A DNA stretch of 64,000 bases from Caulobacter sp. Root1455 (GCF_001426905.1 NZ_LMFQ01000001.1:248001-312000); one strand, 5' to 3'. Shown: positions 9,253 through 20,817, counted from the first letter of the stretch. Program-made: numbers and translations. The notes: generated from the letters alone by a model not told the origin.

Positions 9253-9870
9253 ATGAAGAACCTCCCCAACATCCTGACCGCCTCGCGCCTCGTCATCGCG
9301 CTGTTCATGTTCGTGGCCCTGGCCGCGGCGGCCGGCGGCGTGCCGTGGTTGAGCGAGAACCTCACCGGCGAGCAGCAGATGTCGCTGCAGCGCTGGGCGT
9401 TCTGGGCGTTCGTGGTGGCGGCGGTGACCGACTTCTTCGACGGCTGGCTGGCCCGCAAACTCGACGCGGTCAGCATCTGGGGCGCGATCCTCGACCCGAT
9501 CGGCGACAAGATCCTGGTCTGCGGCGCCCTGCTGGGCCTGATGGCCCTGGGCCCCAATCCGCTGGTGATCCTGCCGTCGGGCCTGATCCTGTTCCGCGAA
9601 TTCGCCGTCAGCGCCCTGCGCGAGGTCGGGGCCGGCAAGGGGATCAAGCTGCCCGTCACCGTGCTGGCCAAGTGGAAGACCACCCTGCAACTGGTGGCGA
9701 TCGGCGCCGAGATGATCCTGGTCTCGTGGGCCGCCTTCGGCCTGCCGACCGAGCCGTCGGTGGTGGCCCCCGCCACCTACATCACCCACGGCCTGCTGTG
9801 GCTGGCCGCGGTGGTGACCCTGATCACGGGCGCCCAGTATTGGGAAGCGGCGCGTAAGGCCCTGGTTTAG
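9253..9870 (+). CDS. pgsA: CDP-diacylglycerol--glycerol-3-phosphate 3-phosphatidyltransferase
   Basis: An inner-membrane enzyme of 205 aa that forms phosphatidylglycerophosphate, the committed step to phosphatidylglycerol and cardiolipin. The CDP-alcohol phosphotransferase signature is complete: D60, D63-G64, A67-R68, G77, D81 and D85 (DFFDGWLAR followed by GAILDPIGDK). Several hydrophobic helices surround it. The opening MKNLPNILTASR is typical of PgsA. In related genomes it follows uvrC; here the toxin-antitoxin pair and several minus-strand genes lie between them. Confidence 0.96.
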   Translation: MKNLPNILTASRLVIALFMFVALAAAAGGVPWLSENLTGEQQMSLQRWAFWAFVVAAVTDFFDGWLARKLDAVSIWGAILDPIGDKILVCGALLGLMALGPNPLVILPSGLILFREFAVSALREVGAGKGIKLPVTVLAKWKTTLQLVAIGAEMILVSWAAFGLPTEPSVVAPATYITHGLLWLAAVVTLITGAQYWEAARKALV

Positions 9871-9901
9871 GGGCGGAGCTCTTCCTTCCCCATTCCACCG
9901 C

Positions 9902-10041
9902 CCGTCATCCTCGGACTTGTTCCGAGGACCCCTATGTCAACCGCGCTGTCGGTCGGTATGGAGCCGCGACCTCACCGTTGCGCTGGTCAGCATTCTTCTC
10001 GGCTGAAGCAGGGGTCCTCGGAACAAGTCCGAGGATGACGG
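9902..10041. repeat. Inverted-repeat element, family B, copy 1
   Basis: Element of about 140 bp bounded by long inverted arms: CGTCATCCTCGGACTTGTTC on the left and the complementary GAACAAGTCCGAGGATGACG on the right. An asymmetric core carries a CTTCTCGGCTGAAGCAG segment near the right arm. Other copies are at 16883, 18604, 40508 and 41462. The core is in the opposite orientation to the copies at 40508 and 41462. It lies between pgsA and the minus-strand 52-aa ORF. Confidence 0.88.
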
Positions 10042-10077
10042 TTGATAATTGCAGAGGGGACGGAAAGGCGACGCGCC

Positions 10078-10236
10078 CTACTCGGCCGCCAGCAGCGGCG
10101 CCGCGTCGTCCTCGATCGCGTCTGAGTCCGTCGGGCCGTGCAGCAGCCACTCGGTGTCGGGTTCTCGGCCTGACCGCGTCCGTTCCGCCCGCATCATCAG
10201 GGCCAGCCAGCCGGCGCCCGCCGTCAGAAACACCAT
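10078..10236 (-). CDS. Small unknown protein (52 aa) behind a Fur-box-like site
   Basis: A 52-aa frame starting MVFLTAGAGWLALMMRAERT and ending DAAPLLAAE. GGAGG sits six bases before the ATG, which strongly supports translation. The first ~15 residues are hydrophobic, like a single membrane anchor, and the rest is charged and acidic near the end. It is not a family recognised here. A near-perfect Fur-type palindrome lies 28-44 bp upstream, suggesting iron-controlled expression. A family B repeat follows about 36 bp after the stop. Confidence 0.6.
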   Translation of the reverse strand: MVFLTAGAGWLALMMRAERTRSGREPDTEWLLHGPTDSDAIEDDAAPLLAAE

Positions 10237-10263
10237 GATCGCCTCCGAAGCGCTTCGTCACTA

Positions 10264-10280
10264 TTGAGAATGACTCTCAA
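10264..10280. promoter_or_regulatory. Fur-box-like palindrome
   Basis: TTGAGAATGACTCTCAA. The half-sites TGAGAAT and ACTCTCA are a 7-1-7 inverted repeat with one mismatch, close to the classical Fur consensus. It is correctly placed over the promoter of the minus-strand 52-aa ORF. Binding by Fur is inferred; a sigma-70 -10/-35 pair was not clearly identified. Confidence 0.6.
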
Positions 10281-10320
10281 CAATGGCGAAGGCAAGGCGT
10301 CTAGGGCGCGGTCTTCGGTG

Positions 10321-10566
10321 TCAGGCGGCTTCGGCGGGTACGGCGGGCGCCTTGCGGCGGGCGGCGGCGGTCGCGCCGCGCTTCTTGGTCGCCGCTTCCA
10401 GGGCGACCTGGCGGCGTTTGGAGGCTTCAAGCTCGAGCACGGGCAACACCTCCGCCGCGCCACGGCGCTGGGCCGGCGTGCCCACGATGTCCAGGCGACG
10501 GGCATTGGCCAGGAGCGTGACCAGCTCCTGGTCGTTCAGCAGAGGAATCCGCTCGATCAGGGTCAT
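10321..10566 (-). CDS. Conserved-looking hypothetical protein (81 aa)
   Basis: An 81-aa protein starting MTLIERIPLLNDQELVTLLA, with GAGGAG about six bases upstream of the ATG at 10566. That makes this start better than the upstream one at 10590. The N-terminal half is helical and amphipathic. The C-terminal half is rich in Ala, Lys and Arg (ATKKRGATAAARRKAPA), like a flexible, possibly nucleic-acid-binding tail. No known domain is recognised. It is divergent from the cold-shock gene. Confidence 0.7.
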   Translation of the reverse strand: MTLIERIPLLNDQELVTLLANARRLDIVGTPAQRRGAAEVLPVLELEASKRRQVALEAATKKRGATAAARRKAPAVPAEAA

Positions 10567-10855
10567 ACTTAGCTCCTCGAAAGTCAGCAATTCCCGCAGT
10601 AGGGCGAGAGAAGTACCTTAACGTTCAAGGCGGCGCTTGGGGTCCAAAACTATTTGCGATTCAAGTCGATTCACGAATTCACTTGCCCTAAGCCGTTTCG
10701 AGGCTCATGGTGCATTATCGAAATTCGCTGACGTTCGGCCTGCTTTTCCATGCTCTCTTCGTGAGAGCGCCGGACGCGCCCACCGACCCCCAACGAAATT
10801 TGATCGCCGTGCGGAACGACTCCGCCGACGAATATTGACTGCAAGGACTACCACT
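10567..10855. other. Intergenic region with the leader of the cold-shock gene
   Basis: 289 bp without a gene, between the divergent 81-aa gene and the cold-shock gene. It is less GC-rich than its surroundings. It contains a direct repeat (GATTCAAGTCGATTCACG around 10659-10676). It probably holds both promoters and a long 5' leader of the cold-shock mRNA, which in csp genes often controls expression. No specific RNA fold is claimed. Confidence 0.4.
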
Positions 10856-11062
10856 ATGGCTACCGGCACCGTGAAATGGTTCAACGGCACCAAGGGCTTC
10901 GGCTTCATCCAACCTGACGACGGCGGCGCTGACGTCTTCGTGCACATCTCGGCCGTTGAACGCGCCGGTCTGCGTGGTCTGGACGAAGGTCAGAAGATCA
11001 CCTACGAACTCGAGCGCGACAACCGCTCGGGCAAGATGTCGGCGGGCCAACTGCAGGCTTAA
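10856..11062 (+). CDS. Cold-shock domain protein (CspA family)
   Basis: A 68-aa single cold-shock domain, an RNA/ssDNA-binding beta-barrel that melts secondary structure in mRNA. RNP1 is KGFGFI (residues 13-18) and RNP2 is DVFVHI (26-31). The start [15 protein letters not shown] is typical. AAGGA lies about 10 bases upstream of the ATG. The gene is monocistronic: a strong intrinsic terminator follows 25 bp after the stop. Confidence 0.97.
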   Translation: MATGTVKWFNGTKGFGFIQPDDGGADVFVHISAVERAGLRGLDEGQKITYELERDNRSGKMSAGQLQA

Positions 11063-11087
11063 TCGCCTCACGCTCACGAGATTTGGA

Positions 11088-11119
11088 ATGGGTCGGCGCC
11101 CTGGCGCCGGCCCATTTTT
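11088..11119 (+). terminator. Intrinsic terminator of the cold-shock gene
   Basis: An 11-bp stem (ATGGGTCGGCG with CGCCGGCCCAT, one G-T pair) around a 6-nt loop, followed directly by TTTTTC. It is one of the clearest rho-independent terminators in the window. Confidence 0.88.
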
Positions 11120-11193
11120 CTTGCGCGTTTCCCTTGCGCCCAACCGGGGCACGTAACAGGGTTCGCGGGTTCCGGCAGAGAGCTCACGAGCCC

Positions 11194-12423
11194 ATGCGTC
11201 CAGCCCGCCTCTTGGCGCCAACCCGCCTCCTGACGATCGTCCTGGCGGCCCTGAGCCTCTCGGCCTGCGGATCGCTGTCGCGCGACCTCTACACCGCCAG
11301 CGACCTGGCCGGACCGCCGCCAAAGGGCCTGGCCGGACTGCGCTTCAACGCCAGCGACAGCGACGCGGCCGTCCGTTTCGCCGAGCCGGCCCGCAAGCGC
11401 GCCCAGGTCCAGCGCACCTTCGACGTCCTGGCCCTGTCGGGCGGCGGTTCGAACGGAGCCTACGGGGCCGGCGTGCTGGCCGGCTGGACCAAGCGCGGCG
11501 AGCGGCCGGAATTCGACATCGTCACCGGCGTCTCGACCGGCGCCCTGACCGCGCCCTTCGCCTTCCTGGGTCCCAGCTGGGACGACCGGCTGACCGAAGC
11601 CTACACCGGCAAGGAGGCCGGCCGCGTCCTCAAGCCGCGCGGCCTGGGCCTGCTGTTCCACACCAGCGTCTACAGCAGCGGCGGCCTGCGGGCCCTGGTC
11701 GACGCCAACGTCACCGACGACCTGCTGGCGGCCATCGCCGCCGAGCACAAGCGCGGCCGTCGCCTGCTGATCGCCACCACCAACCTGGACACCGAGGAGA
11801 CGGTGATCTGGGACATGGGCGCCATCGCCACCCGCGGCGATCCGGCCTCGCGCCGCCTGTTCAAGGAGGTGCTGGTGGCCTCGGCCAGCATCCCCGGCGT
11901 CCTGCCGCCCACCCTGATCGAGATCCAGGGCCCCAATAGCGAGAAGGGGGGCCGGCGCCTGTCGGAGATGCATGTGGACGGCGGCGTCACCATCCCGTTC
12001 TTCGTGGCCCCGGAGTCGCTGCTGCTGTGGACCGCGGCCAAGGGCCAGGCCCGGCCCGGGCGGCTTTACGTGATCGTCAACGGCAAGGTCGGCGGCACCT
12101 TCGGCTTCACCAAGGGCAACGCCGGGGCGATCGTCGGCCGCTCGTGGGACGCGATGAGCAAGGCCCTGATGCGCACCCACCTGGCGGCCAGCAGCGCCTT
12201 CGCCCGGCGCAACGGCGGACAGCTGTTCTACGCGGCCATTCCCGACAGCGCCGACCTGGACACCTCGGGGCTGGATTTCGCCAACGACAACCGCGCGGCC
12301 CTGTTCCGCATGGGCTTCGAGCGGGCCGAGGCCGGCTGGGCCTGGAGCCTGACCGACGCCCCCGTCGAAGTCCCGCCCGCCCAGCCCGCCGTGCCCGCGC
12401 CGCCGGCGATCAGCGGTCGGTGA
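11194..12423 (+). CDS. Patatin-like phospholipase lipoprotein
   Basis: A 409-aa predicted lipoprotein. The signal peptide ends in a lipobox (SLSAC, lipidated C25). The patatin catalytic core is complete: oxyanion loop SGGGSNG at 82-88, nucleophile S114 in GVSTG, and D262 in the DGG motif (MHVDGGVTIPF). This gives the Ser-Asp dyad of patatin acyl hydrolases, so a phospholipase or lysophospholipase acting at the envelope is likely. The start at 11194 is chosen because it opens the signal peptide; the frame extends upstream into the csp terminator. A family A repeat follows. Confidence 0.9.
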   Translation: MRPARLLAPTRLLTIVLAALSLSACGSLSRDLYTASDLAGPPPKGLAGLRFNASDSDAAVRFAEPARKRAQVQRTFDVLALSGGGSNGAYGAGVLAGWTKRGERPEFDIVTGVSTGALTAPFAFLGPSWDDRLTEAYTGKEAGRVLKPRGLGLLFHTSVYSSGGLRALVDANVTDDLLAAIAAEHKRGRRLLIATTNLDTEETVIWDMGAIATRGDPASRRLFKEVLVASASIPGVLPPTLIEIQGPNSEKGGRRLSEMHVDGGVTIPFFVAPESLLLWTAAKGQARPGRLYVIVNGKVGGTFGFTKGNAGAIVGRSWDAMSKALMRTHLAASSAFARRNGGQLFYAAIPDSADLDTSGLDFANDNRAALFRMGFERAEAGWAWSLTDAPVEVPPAQPAVPAPPAISGR

Positions 12424-12449
12424 GGCGTCAGCAAGATCGCCCCCTTCCA

Positions 12450-12579
12450 CCGTCATCCCGGGCCTCGTGCCCGGGACCCCTGGTTCAGCTGACGGTGAAG
12501 CGCCTTGGCGCGCCAGCGCGCCACACCCCCGCACTTGCGGCGGACAGAGGGGTCCCGGGCACAAGGCCCGGGATGCCGG
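12450..12579. repeat. Inverted-repeat element, family A, copy 1
   Basis: Element of about 130 bp. The outer arms are CGTCATCCCGGGCC and the near-complement GGCCCGGGATGCCG (one mismatch against other copies). Inside is an asymmetric core running GGTTCAGCTGACGGTGAAGC ... GGCGCGCCAGCGCGCC ... GCGGCGGACAGAGGGG. Further copies are at 16229, 21962, 38159, 42167 and 59991. The core shows that this copy lies in forward orientation. Confidence 0.9.
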
Positions 12580-12610
12580 GCTGAAAGGAGGCCGCGAAAA
12601 GATAACGGTG

Positions 12611-12683
12611 TTGGCGCAACGAACCTTGAAGGACTGCAGCCGATCACCGTCCAAGCCGCGTTCAGAGTCTAGGGTTGCGCCAA
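12611..12683. other. Perfect 10-bp inverted repeat upstream of carB
   Basis: TTGGCGCAAC at 12611-12620 and its exact complement GTTGCGCCAA at 12674-12683 are separated by 53 bases. They lie about 100 bp ahead of carB in a 356-bp gap that otherwise holds only the family A repeat. This could be a leader RNA fold or a regulator binding pair; nothing else supports a choice. Confidence 0.4.
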
Positions 12684-12779
12684 ACCGACTCCCTCTCTAA
12701 ACGGGCGGCTTAACCTGCAAGATGGTCGGCAGCGGGCGCGCGGATGTGCGCGACCGTGTCTCTGCGCGCGAGTTTCTCC

Positions 12780-16073
<3,294 letters not shown>

Positions 16074-16228
16074 CCTCCAATCCTTCTCCGCTTGCGGGAG
16101 AAGGTGGCCCGCCCAGGGGGTCGGATGAGGGCTCGAAGACCAGATCCGCCGCGATCAGCCGAAAGGCCGGTCGCGGCGGCTTTCGTTGGGCGGCGCTTGA
16201 AAGTTATCCACAGGCCTTCCCCTTAGCA

Positions 16229-16357
16229 CCGTCATCCCGGGCCTTGTGCCCGGGACCCCTGGTTCAGTTGACGGTGAAGCGAAATGGCGCGCCGGCGCGC
16301 CACACCCCGCCCTTGCGGCGGACAGAGGGGTCCCGGGCACAAGGCCCGGGATGACGG
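16229..16357. repeat. Inverted-repeat element, family A, copy 2
   Basis: Forward copy, very like the one at 12450, with perfect outer arms (CCGTCATCCCGGGCCTTGTG against CACAAGGCCCGGGATGACGG). It lies in the 408-bp gap between carB and the 124-aa gene. The rest of that gap (16074-16228) holds short imperfect hairpins such as CTTCTCCGCTTGCGGGAGAAGG just after carB, a plausible carB transcript end. Confidence 0.9.
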
Positions 16358-16481
16358 TCGAGAGGGGACGAGCGGAGGTCTATCCCCGCACCTCGCAAAA
16401 CAAACCCTCGGGAATCCAACCCCTTACACAAAAACGCACGTTTCCGATCCCCACCCTCCAGGACGGCCGCATCCTAGAGGC

Positions 16482-16856
16482 ATGACCCAAGCCCAAGACA
16501 TCCCCACCTGGTCCCTGACCTTCCAGCTCAAGCTGATGGCCGCCCTCGACGCGGTCTGGGCGATCTTGGAGGCCAGCGACGACCCCGCCGAGATCCGCCG
16601 GGCCCGCGACAAGGCGAAAGCCTGCGGCGAACTGGCCGCCGTGGCCCGCAAGGTCGCGCAGATGGTCCCGACCCCGCGCGGCAAGCCGCAGATGGCCGAG
16701 GCGGTCGCCGGAATGGCCACCACTCAAGCCGTGGCGACCGTGCAGGAAATGATGGCCGCCATGTCCCCGCCGACGGCGGCGCCGGTCGCAGCCCAAGCCG
16801 AGCACGCCCGCCGCGCGCTGGACAAGCTCAAGGGCGGCCGACGCGGGCGGTTGTGA
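16482..16856 (+). CDS. Hypothetical protein (124 aa)
   Basis: A 124-aa mostly helical protein, not recognised. It opens MTQAQDIPTWSLTFQLKLMA. Residues ~20-60 look like an amphipathic helix pair, and the end is basic (LDKLKGGRRGRL). Some Ala- and Met-rich low-complexity sequence occurs around residues 70-100. The frame is open further upstream through a family A repeat, but that part is repeat-derived. The ATG at 16482 is the sensible start, although its ribosome site (AGAGG) is very close. It is flanked by repeats on both sides. Confidence 0.62.
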   Translation: MTQAQDIPTWSLTFQLKLMAALDAVWAILEASDDPAEIRRARDKAKACGELAAVARKVAQMVPTPRGKPQMAEAVAGMATTQAVATVQEMMAAMSPPTAAPVAAQAEHARRALDKLKGGRRGRL

Positions 16857-16882
16857 CGGGGACCGGACGGCGCCCATAATCC

Positions 16883-17012
16883 CCGTCATCCTCGGGCTTG
16901 TTCCGAGGACCCCGCGTTCAGCCGAGCTGTCGGCTCCATGGCGGGCCAGCCCGCCACCCCACGGCCTTCCCGGCGGGGGCAGGGGTCCTCGGAACAAGTC
17001 CGAGGATGACGG
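16883..17012. repeat. Inverted-repeat element, family B, copy 2
   Basis: Outer arms match copy 1 of family B (CGTCATCCTCGGGCTTGTTC against GAACAAGTCCGAGGATGACG). The core is diverged and contains its own GC-rich palindromic stretch near 16938-16956. It lies in the 274-bp gap between two unknown genes. Confidence 0.85.
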
Positions 17013-17130
17013 ACGTGGGTGATGTTTTTGAATGACCGCCCGCGACGGCGAGGCCGCGCCTTGAAACCTTGATGGCGAGCCGGCTCTGCCGCCAATTGAG
17101 CCCCGTCCCGCCAGACGCTAAACCCAAGCC

Positions 17131-17580
17131 ATGACCGCCCCCTACTCCGACGCCGAAGTCGCCGACCTGGCCGCGCGCCTGCTGGACCACAGCCTGCCCA
17201 AGGCCCAGTGGACCCACGCCGCGCACCTGACCGCCACGATGCGCCTGGTCCGCACCCGCGACGACGACCTGGAGCGCGACATGCCGCGCATCATCCAGAC
17301 CTACAACGTCGCGGTCGGCGGGGTGAACGACGACCACAACGGCTATCACGAGACCATCACCCAGGCTTACCTGGCCGCCATCCGCGCCTTCGTCGCGGCC
17401 CTGCCGGCCGGGATCGGCGACGGCGAGGCGTCCGCGCGCCTGCTGGCCACGCCGATGGGCGACAAGGCCTGGCCGCTGGGCTTCTGGTCGCGCGAGCGAT
17501 TGTTCAGCGTCGCGGCCCGCCGGGGCTGGGTGGAGCCGGACCTGAAGCCGTTGGAGGCGCCCGTGAGCCTGCCGGCGTGA
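17131..17580 (+). CDS. Conserved-type hypothetical protein (149 aa)
   Basis: A 149-aa soluble, helix-rich protein of unknown role. Potential metal or active-site residues are spread through WTHAAHLTATMRLV and NDDHNGYHETITQAYL. The His- and Asp-rich pattern suggests a helical metal-binding fold, but no family is named with confidence. Its stop overlaps the GTG start of the DUF1294 gene by four bases, so the two are translated together. Confidence 0.75.
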   Translation: MTAPYSDAEVADLAARLLDHSLPKAQWTHAAHLTATMRLVRTRDDDLERDMPRIIQTYNVAVGGVNDDHNGYHETITQAYLAAIRAFVAALPAGIGDGEASARLLATPMGDKAWPLGFWSRERLFSVAARRGWVEPDLKPLEAPVSLPA

Positions 17581-17858
17581 TCACCTTCGCGGCCGTCTAT
17601 CTGGCCGTCCTGAACCTGGCGACCTTCGTGATCTTCGGGTTCGACAAGGCCGCCGCCGCCGACCGGCGCTCGCGCGTGCCCGAACGCGCCCTGCTGGCCC
17701 TGGCCGCCCTGGGCGGCAGCCCCGGCGCCCTGCTGGCCCGCCCGGTGTTTCGCCACAAGACCCGCAAACAGCCGTTCAGCGCCTGGCTGACGCTGATCGT
17801 GTTCCTGCAGGCCGCGACGGTCGCGGCGCTCCTGGCGATGGCGTGGCGCGGACGTTGA
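17577..17858 (+). CDS. DUF1294 small membrane protein
   Basis: A 93-aa inner-membrane protein with two or three hydrophobic helices. The DUF1294 pattern is clear: NLATFVIFGFDKAAA, then RVPERALLALAALGGSPGAL and RHKTRKQPFSAWL. The start is GTG at 17577, overlapping the upstream stop (GTGA). The function of the family is unknown. Translational coupling ties it to the 149-aa gene. Confidence 0.85.
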   Translation: MITFAAVYLAVLNLATFVIFGFDKAAAADRRSRVPERALLALAALGGSPGALLARPVFRHKTRKQPFSAWLTLIVFLQAATVAALLAMAWRGR

Positions 17859-17918
17859 CGGGGCATTGACAAGCGCGGCCGTCGTTCGGCGACTGGAACG
17901 GTTCGCAGGGAGCCCGCC

Positions 17919-18581
17919 ATGATCGTCGTCCACCACCTGAACAACTCGCGCAGCCAGCGGGTGCTGTGGCTGCTGGAGGAGCTGGGCGTTCCCTACGAGG
18001 TCAAGCGCTACCAGCGCGACGCCAAGACCATGCTGGCCCCGCCGGACCTGCTGGCCGTCCACCCGCTGGGCAAGTCGCCGGTGATCACCGACGGCGACAA
18101 GACCCTGGCCGAGACCGGGGCGATCGTCGACTACCTGCTGGAGACCTACGGCCAGGGCCGGCTGATCCCGGCGGCCGGGACGCCCGAGCGCCTGGCCTAC
18201 ACCTACTGGCTGCACTACGCCGAGGGTTCGGCCATGACGCCGCTGCTGCTGAAGCTGGTGTTCACGGCCCTGCCCGCCCGCGCGCCCGGCCTGCTGAAGG
18301 GCCTGGTCAAGAGCATCGCCGGCCGGGCCCAGAGCGGCTTCGTCGATCCGCAGCTGAAGCTGCACATCGACCACTGGGACGCCGCGCTGGCCAAGACCGC
18401 CTGGTTCGCCGGCCCGGACTTCACCGCCGCCGACATCATGATGAGCTTCCCCCTGGAGACCGGCGCCGCCCGCGCCGGGGCCGGATCGCGCCCCAGGATC
18501 AAGGCGTTCCTGGGCCGCATCCACGTCCGTCCGGCCTATCTCAGGGCGCTGGAACGCGGCGGGCCGTACAACTACGCCTGA
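17919..18581 (+). CDS. Glutathione S-transferase family protein
   Basis: A 220-aa cytosolic GST-fold protein. The N-terminal thioredoxin-like domain has VVHHLNNSRSQRVLWLLEEL, where the conserved S/N-rich start binds glutathione. It also has the cis-Pro region LGKSPVITDGDKTLAETGAI. The helical C-terminal domain starts near residue 85. The start has GGGAG about six bases upstream. Detoxification or reductive chemistry is likely; the substrate is unknown. Confidence 0.92.
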   Translation: MIVVHHLNNSRSQRVLWLLEELGVPYEVKRYQRDAKTMLAPPDLLAVHPLGKSPVITDGDKTLAETGAIVDYLLETYGQGRLIPAAGTPERLAYTYWLHYAEGSAMTPLLLKLVFTALPARAPGLLKGLVKSIAGRAQSGFVDPQLKLHIDHWDAALAKTAWFAGPDFTAADIMMSFPLETGAARAGAGSRPRIKAFLGRIHVRPAYLRALERGGPYNYA

Positions 18582-18603
18582 TCGCCAACGCTCCCCTTCC
18601 CGT

Positions 18604-18742
18604 CCGTCATCTCGGACGTGTTCCGAGGACCCCCTTGTCCGCCCGCGCTGTCGACCGAAAGGGGCCCGCGCTCTCACCGCTCCACGGATCGTCCTTCTTC
18701 GCGGTTGAAGCAGGGGTCCTCGGAACAAGTCCGGGGATGACG
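18604..18742. repeat. Inverted-repeat element, family B, copy 3
   Basis: Copy with slightly worn arms (CCGTCATCTCGGACGTGTTC against GAACAAGTCCGGGGATGACG). The core ends CTTCTTCGCGGTTGAAGCAG, the reverse orientation relative to copies at 40508 and 41462. It is part of the 393-bp gap before greA. The rest of the gap (18743-18974) holds no gene and presumably the greA promoter. Confidence 0.87.
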
Positions 18743-18974
18743 ATCGACAGGTGGAACCAAGGCCGGCTCGGCCCGCTCGATCAGCCCCTTGACGATCATT
18801 CGGAACAAGGATCGCGCCAGCGCGCTTGATCCCCGCCGCTAACCGGGTCAAGCTTCGCCTCACGGGCGGGTACTTGCTTATCGCTAACGCGGCGCCTATC
18901 CTCTCAGCCCCCGGTCGTGCGCGCCAACGTCCGGGAGTCTTCCTCCCTTTGGGCGAACCGAGCTAAAATCCGCA

Positions 18975-19448
18975 ATGGAAAAAGTGCCGATGACCGCCGG
19001 GGGTTACCAGACCCTCGACGAAGAACTGAAGCGTTTGAAGACGATTGAACGGCCGGCGGTGATCGCCGCGATTTCCGAGGCGCGCCAGCATGGCGACCTG
19101 TCGGAGAACGCCGAGTATCACGCCGCCAAGGAACGCCAGGGCTGGATCGAAGGCCGGATCGCCGAGATCGAGGACAAGATCGCGCGCGCCCAGATCATCG
19201 ATGTCTCGAAACTGTCGGGCAAGCAGGTGAAGTTCGGCGCGACGGTCAGCGTCGTCGACGAGGACACCGAGGAAGAGGCCCGCTACCAGATCGTCGGCGA
19301 GCACGAAGCCGATGTGAAGTCGGGCCGCATCTCGCTGAGCTCGCCGCTGTCGCGCGCCATGATCGGCAAGGAAGTCGGCGAGGTGGTCGAGGTCAACACG
19401 CCTGGCGGCGTGAAGGCCTACGAGATCCTCAAGGTCGAGTGGGTCTAG
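18975..19448 (+). CDS. greA: Transcription elongation factor GreA
   Basis: A 157-aa factor that rescues backtracked RNA polymerase by stimulating transcript cleavage. The N-terminal coiled coil carries the tip acidic residues ([18 protein letters not shown]). The C-terminal FKBP-like globular domain is complete ([18 protein letters not shown]). Length equals the usual ~158 aa. Two ATGs lie five codons apart; the first ([12 protein letters not shown]) matches relatives. A hairpin follows the stop. Confidence 0.97.
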   Translation: MEKVPMTAGGYQTLDEELKRLKTIERPAVIAAISEARQHGDLSENAEYHAAKERQGWIEGRIAEIEDKIARAQIIDVSKLSGKQVKFGATVSVVDEDTEEEARYQIVGEHEADVKSGRISLSSPLSRAMIGKEVGEVVEVNTPGGVKAYEILKVEWV

Positions 19449-19482
19449 CTTAAGCCCCATTCCAGGGACATTTGCGTACGAA

Positions 19483-19510
19483 GCGCCGGACAGCTTAGCT
19501 TGACCGGCGC
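19483..19510. terminator. Hairpin between greA and the ELM1-type gene
   Basis: A perfect 7-bp stem GCGCCGG/CCGGCGC with a 14-nt loop, 34 bp after the greA stop. It has only a weak U-rich tail (CTTTGT), so it may be a partial terminator or a processing site and not a full stop. Confidence 0.45.
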
Positions 19511-19521
19511 GCCGCTTTGTC

Positions 19522-20817
19522 GTGGCCGGGATCACCGACGTGGTTGAAAAGAAAACATCGCGAGCGACGGAGCCCGAGGCCGCCAAGGCGCGCAAGGCTC
19601 CCGCCAGGGCGACGGCCTCGAAGGTCGCCGCGCCGAAGGCCGTCGCCCCGAAAGCCGCCGCCCAAAAGCCCGCCGCCTCGAAAGCCGTCAGGACGCCCAA
19701 GGCCGCGCCCCCGGCGCCCGCCGAGACGAAGACCAGGCCCGCGCCGCGCCGCAAGGCCGCCGCCGCGCCGGCGCCCGAACCCGTCGTCCCGCTCCAGCCC
19801 GCGACGCCCGCCCCCGAAGCGCCCGAAAAGCCGCCGATCGTCATCTGGGCGATCTCGGACGGCCGCGCCGGGATCGAGGCCCAGGCCGTGGGCCTGGCCG
19901 AGGCCGTGGGCCGCCAGGTCCGGGCCGAGATCGTCGTCAAGCGCGTGGGCTGGAACGGCCGGATCGGCCGCCTGCCCTGGTGGGCCAACTGGCTGCCGCG
20001 CCGCTGGCTGACGCCCGAGAGCGGCATTCAGGCGCCCTGGCCCGACCTGTGGATCGCCGCCGGCCGCGCCACCCTGCCCCTGTCGATCCGCGCCAAGCGC
20101 TGGTCGGGCGGCAAGACCTATGTCGTGCAGATCCAGGACCCGCGCGTCCCGGCCAACATGTTCGACCTGGTCATCCCGCCCAAGCACGACCGGCTGACCG
20201 GCGACAACATCCTGCCGATCACCGGCTCGCCGCATCGGGTGACGGCCGCGCGGCTCGAAACGGAATACGAGAAGTTCAAGGACCGGATCGACGCCCTGCC
20301 CCGCCCCCGCGTGGCGGTGCTGCTGGGCGGCCGGTCCAGGGCCTTCGACCTGTCGGCCCTGCGCGCGGCCGAGATGGCCCACCAGATCCAGCTGCCGCTG
20401 GAGCAGGAGGGCGGCAGCCTGCTGATGACCTTCTCGCGGCGCACCCCCGACCAGGCCAAGGCCCTGCTGACCGCCCGCCTGCGACATCTTCCCGGGATCA
20501 TCTGGGACGGCGCGGGGGCCAATCCCTATTTCGCCTTCCTGGCGGCGGCCGACTACATCCTGGTCACCGAGGACTCCACCAACATGGCCACCGAGGCCGC
20601 CTCGACGGGCAAGCCGGTGTTCATCCTGAAGATGGACGGCCAGAGCCTGAAGTTCCGCCTGTTCCACCAGGAGCTGGAGAGCATGGGCGCGGCCCGTCCC
20701 TACGGCGGGGCCTTCCACGGCTGGACCTATGAGCCGGTCGACGAGACCGGGCGGGCGGCGGCCGAGATCGTGGCGCGGATGGAAGCGCGGGGCGAGACGA
20801 GTTCGACAAGCGCCTAA
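19522..20817 (+). CDS. ELM1/GtrOC1-family putative glycosyltransferase
   Basis: A protein of about 431 aa. The first ~100 residues are Ala/Lys/Pro-rich low complexity, probably disordered. The rest matches the ELM1 (mitochondrial fission ELM1-like, DUF1022) family: VIWAISDGRAGIEAQAVGLA, YVVQIQDPRVP, LGGRSRAF and VTEDSTNMATEAASTGKPV, the last resembling the nucleotide-sugar end of GT-B enzymes. A bacterial role in cell-surface glycosylation is inferred. The start is uncertain: GTG at 19522 is used, and GTG at 19540 (VVEKKTS) is an alternative. No clear ribosome site was found. Confidence 0.85.
   Translation: MAGITDVVEKKTSRATEPEAAKARKAPARATASKVAAPKAVAPKAAAQKPAASKAVRTPKAAPPAPAETKTRPAPRRKAAAAPAPEPVVPLQPATPAPEAPEKPPIVIWAISDGRAGIEAQAVGLAEAVGRQVRAEIVVKRVGWNGRIGRLPWWANWLPRRWLTPESGIQAPWPDLWIAAGRATLPLSIRAKRWSGGKTYVVQIQDPRVPANMFDLVIPPKHDRLTGDNILPITGSPHRVTAARLETEYEKFKDRIDALPRPRVAVLLGGRSRAFDLSALRAAEMAHQIQLPLEQEGGSLLMTFSRRTPDQAKALLTARLRHLPGIIWDGAGANPYFAFLAAADYILVTEDSTNMATEAASTGKPVFILKMDGQSLKFRLFHQELESMGAARPYGGAFHGWTYEPVDETGRAAAEIVARMEARGETSSTSA

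Noticed and set aside
9902..10041. Inverted repeats considered as CRISPR units
   Set aside because: Copies are single, far apart and palindromic with no regular spacers or cas genes.
16284..16481. Upstream extension of the 124-aa protein
   Set aside because: It is translated repeat sequence, the same type as at 22000 and 12500.
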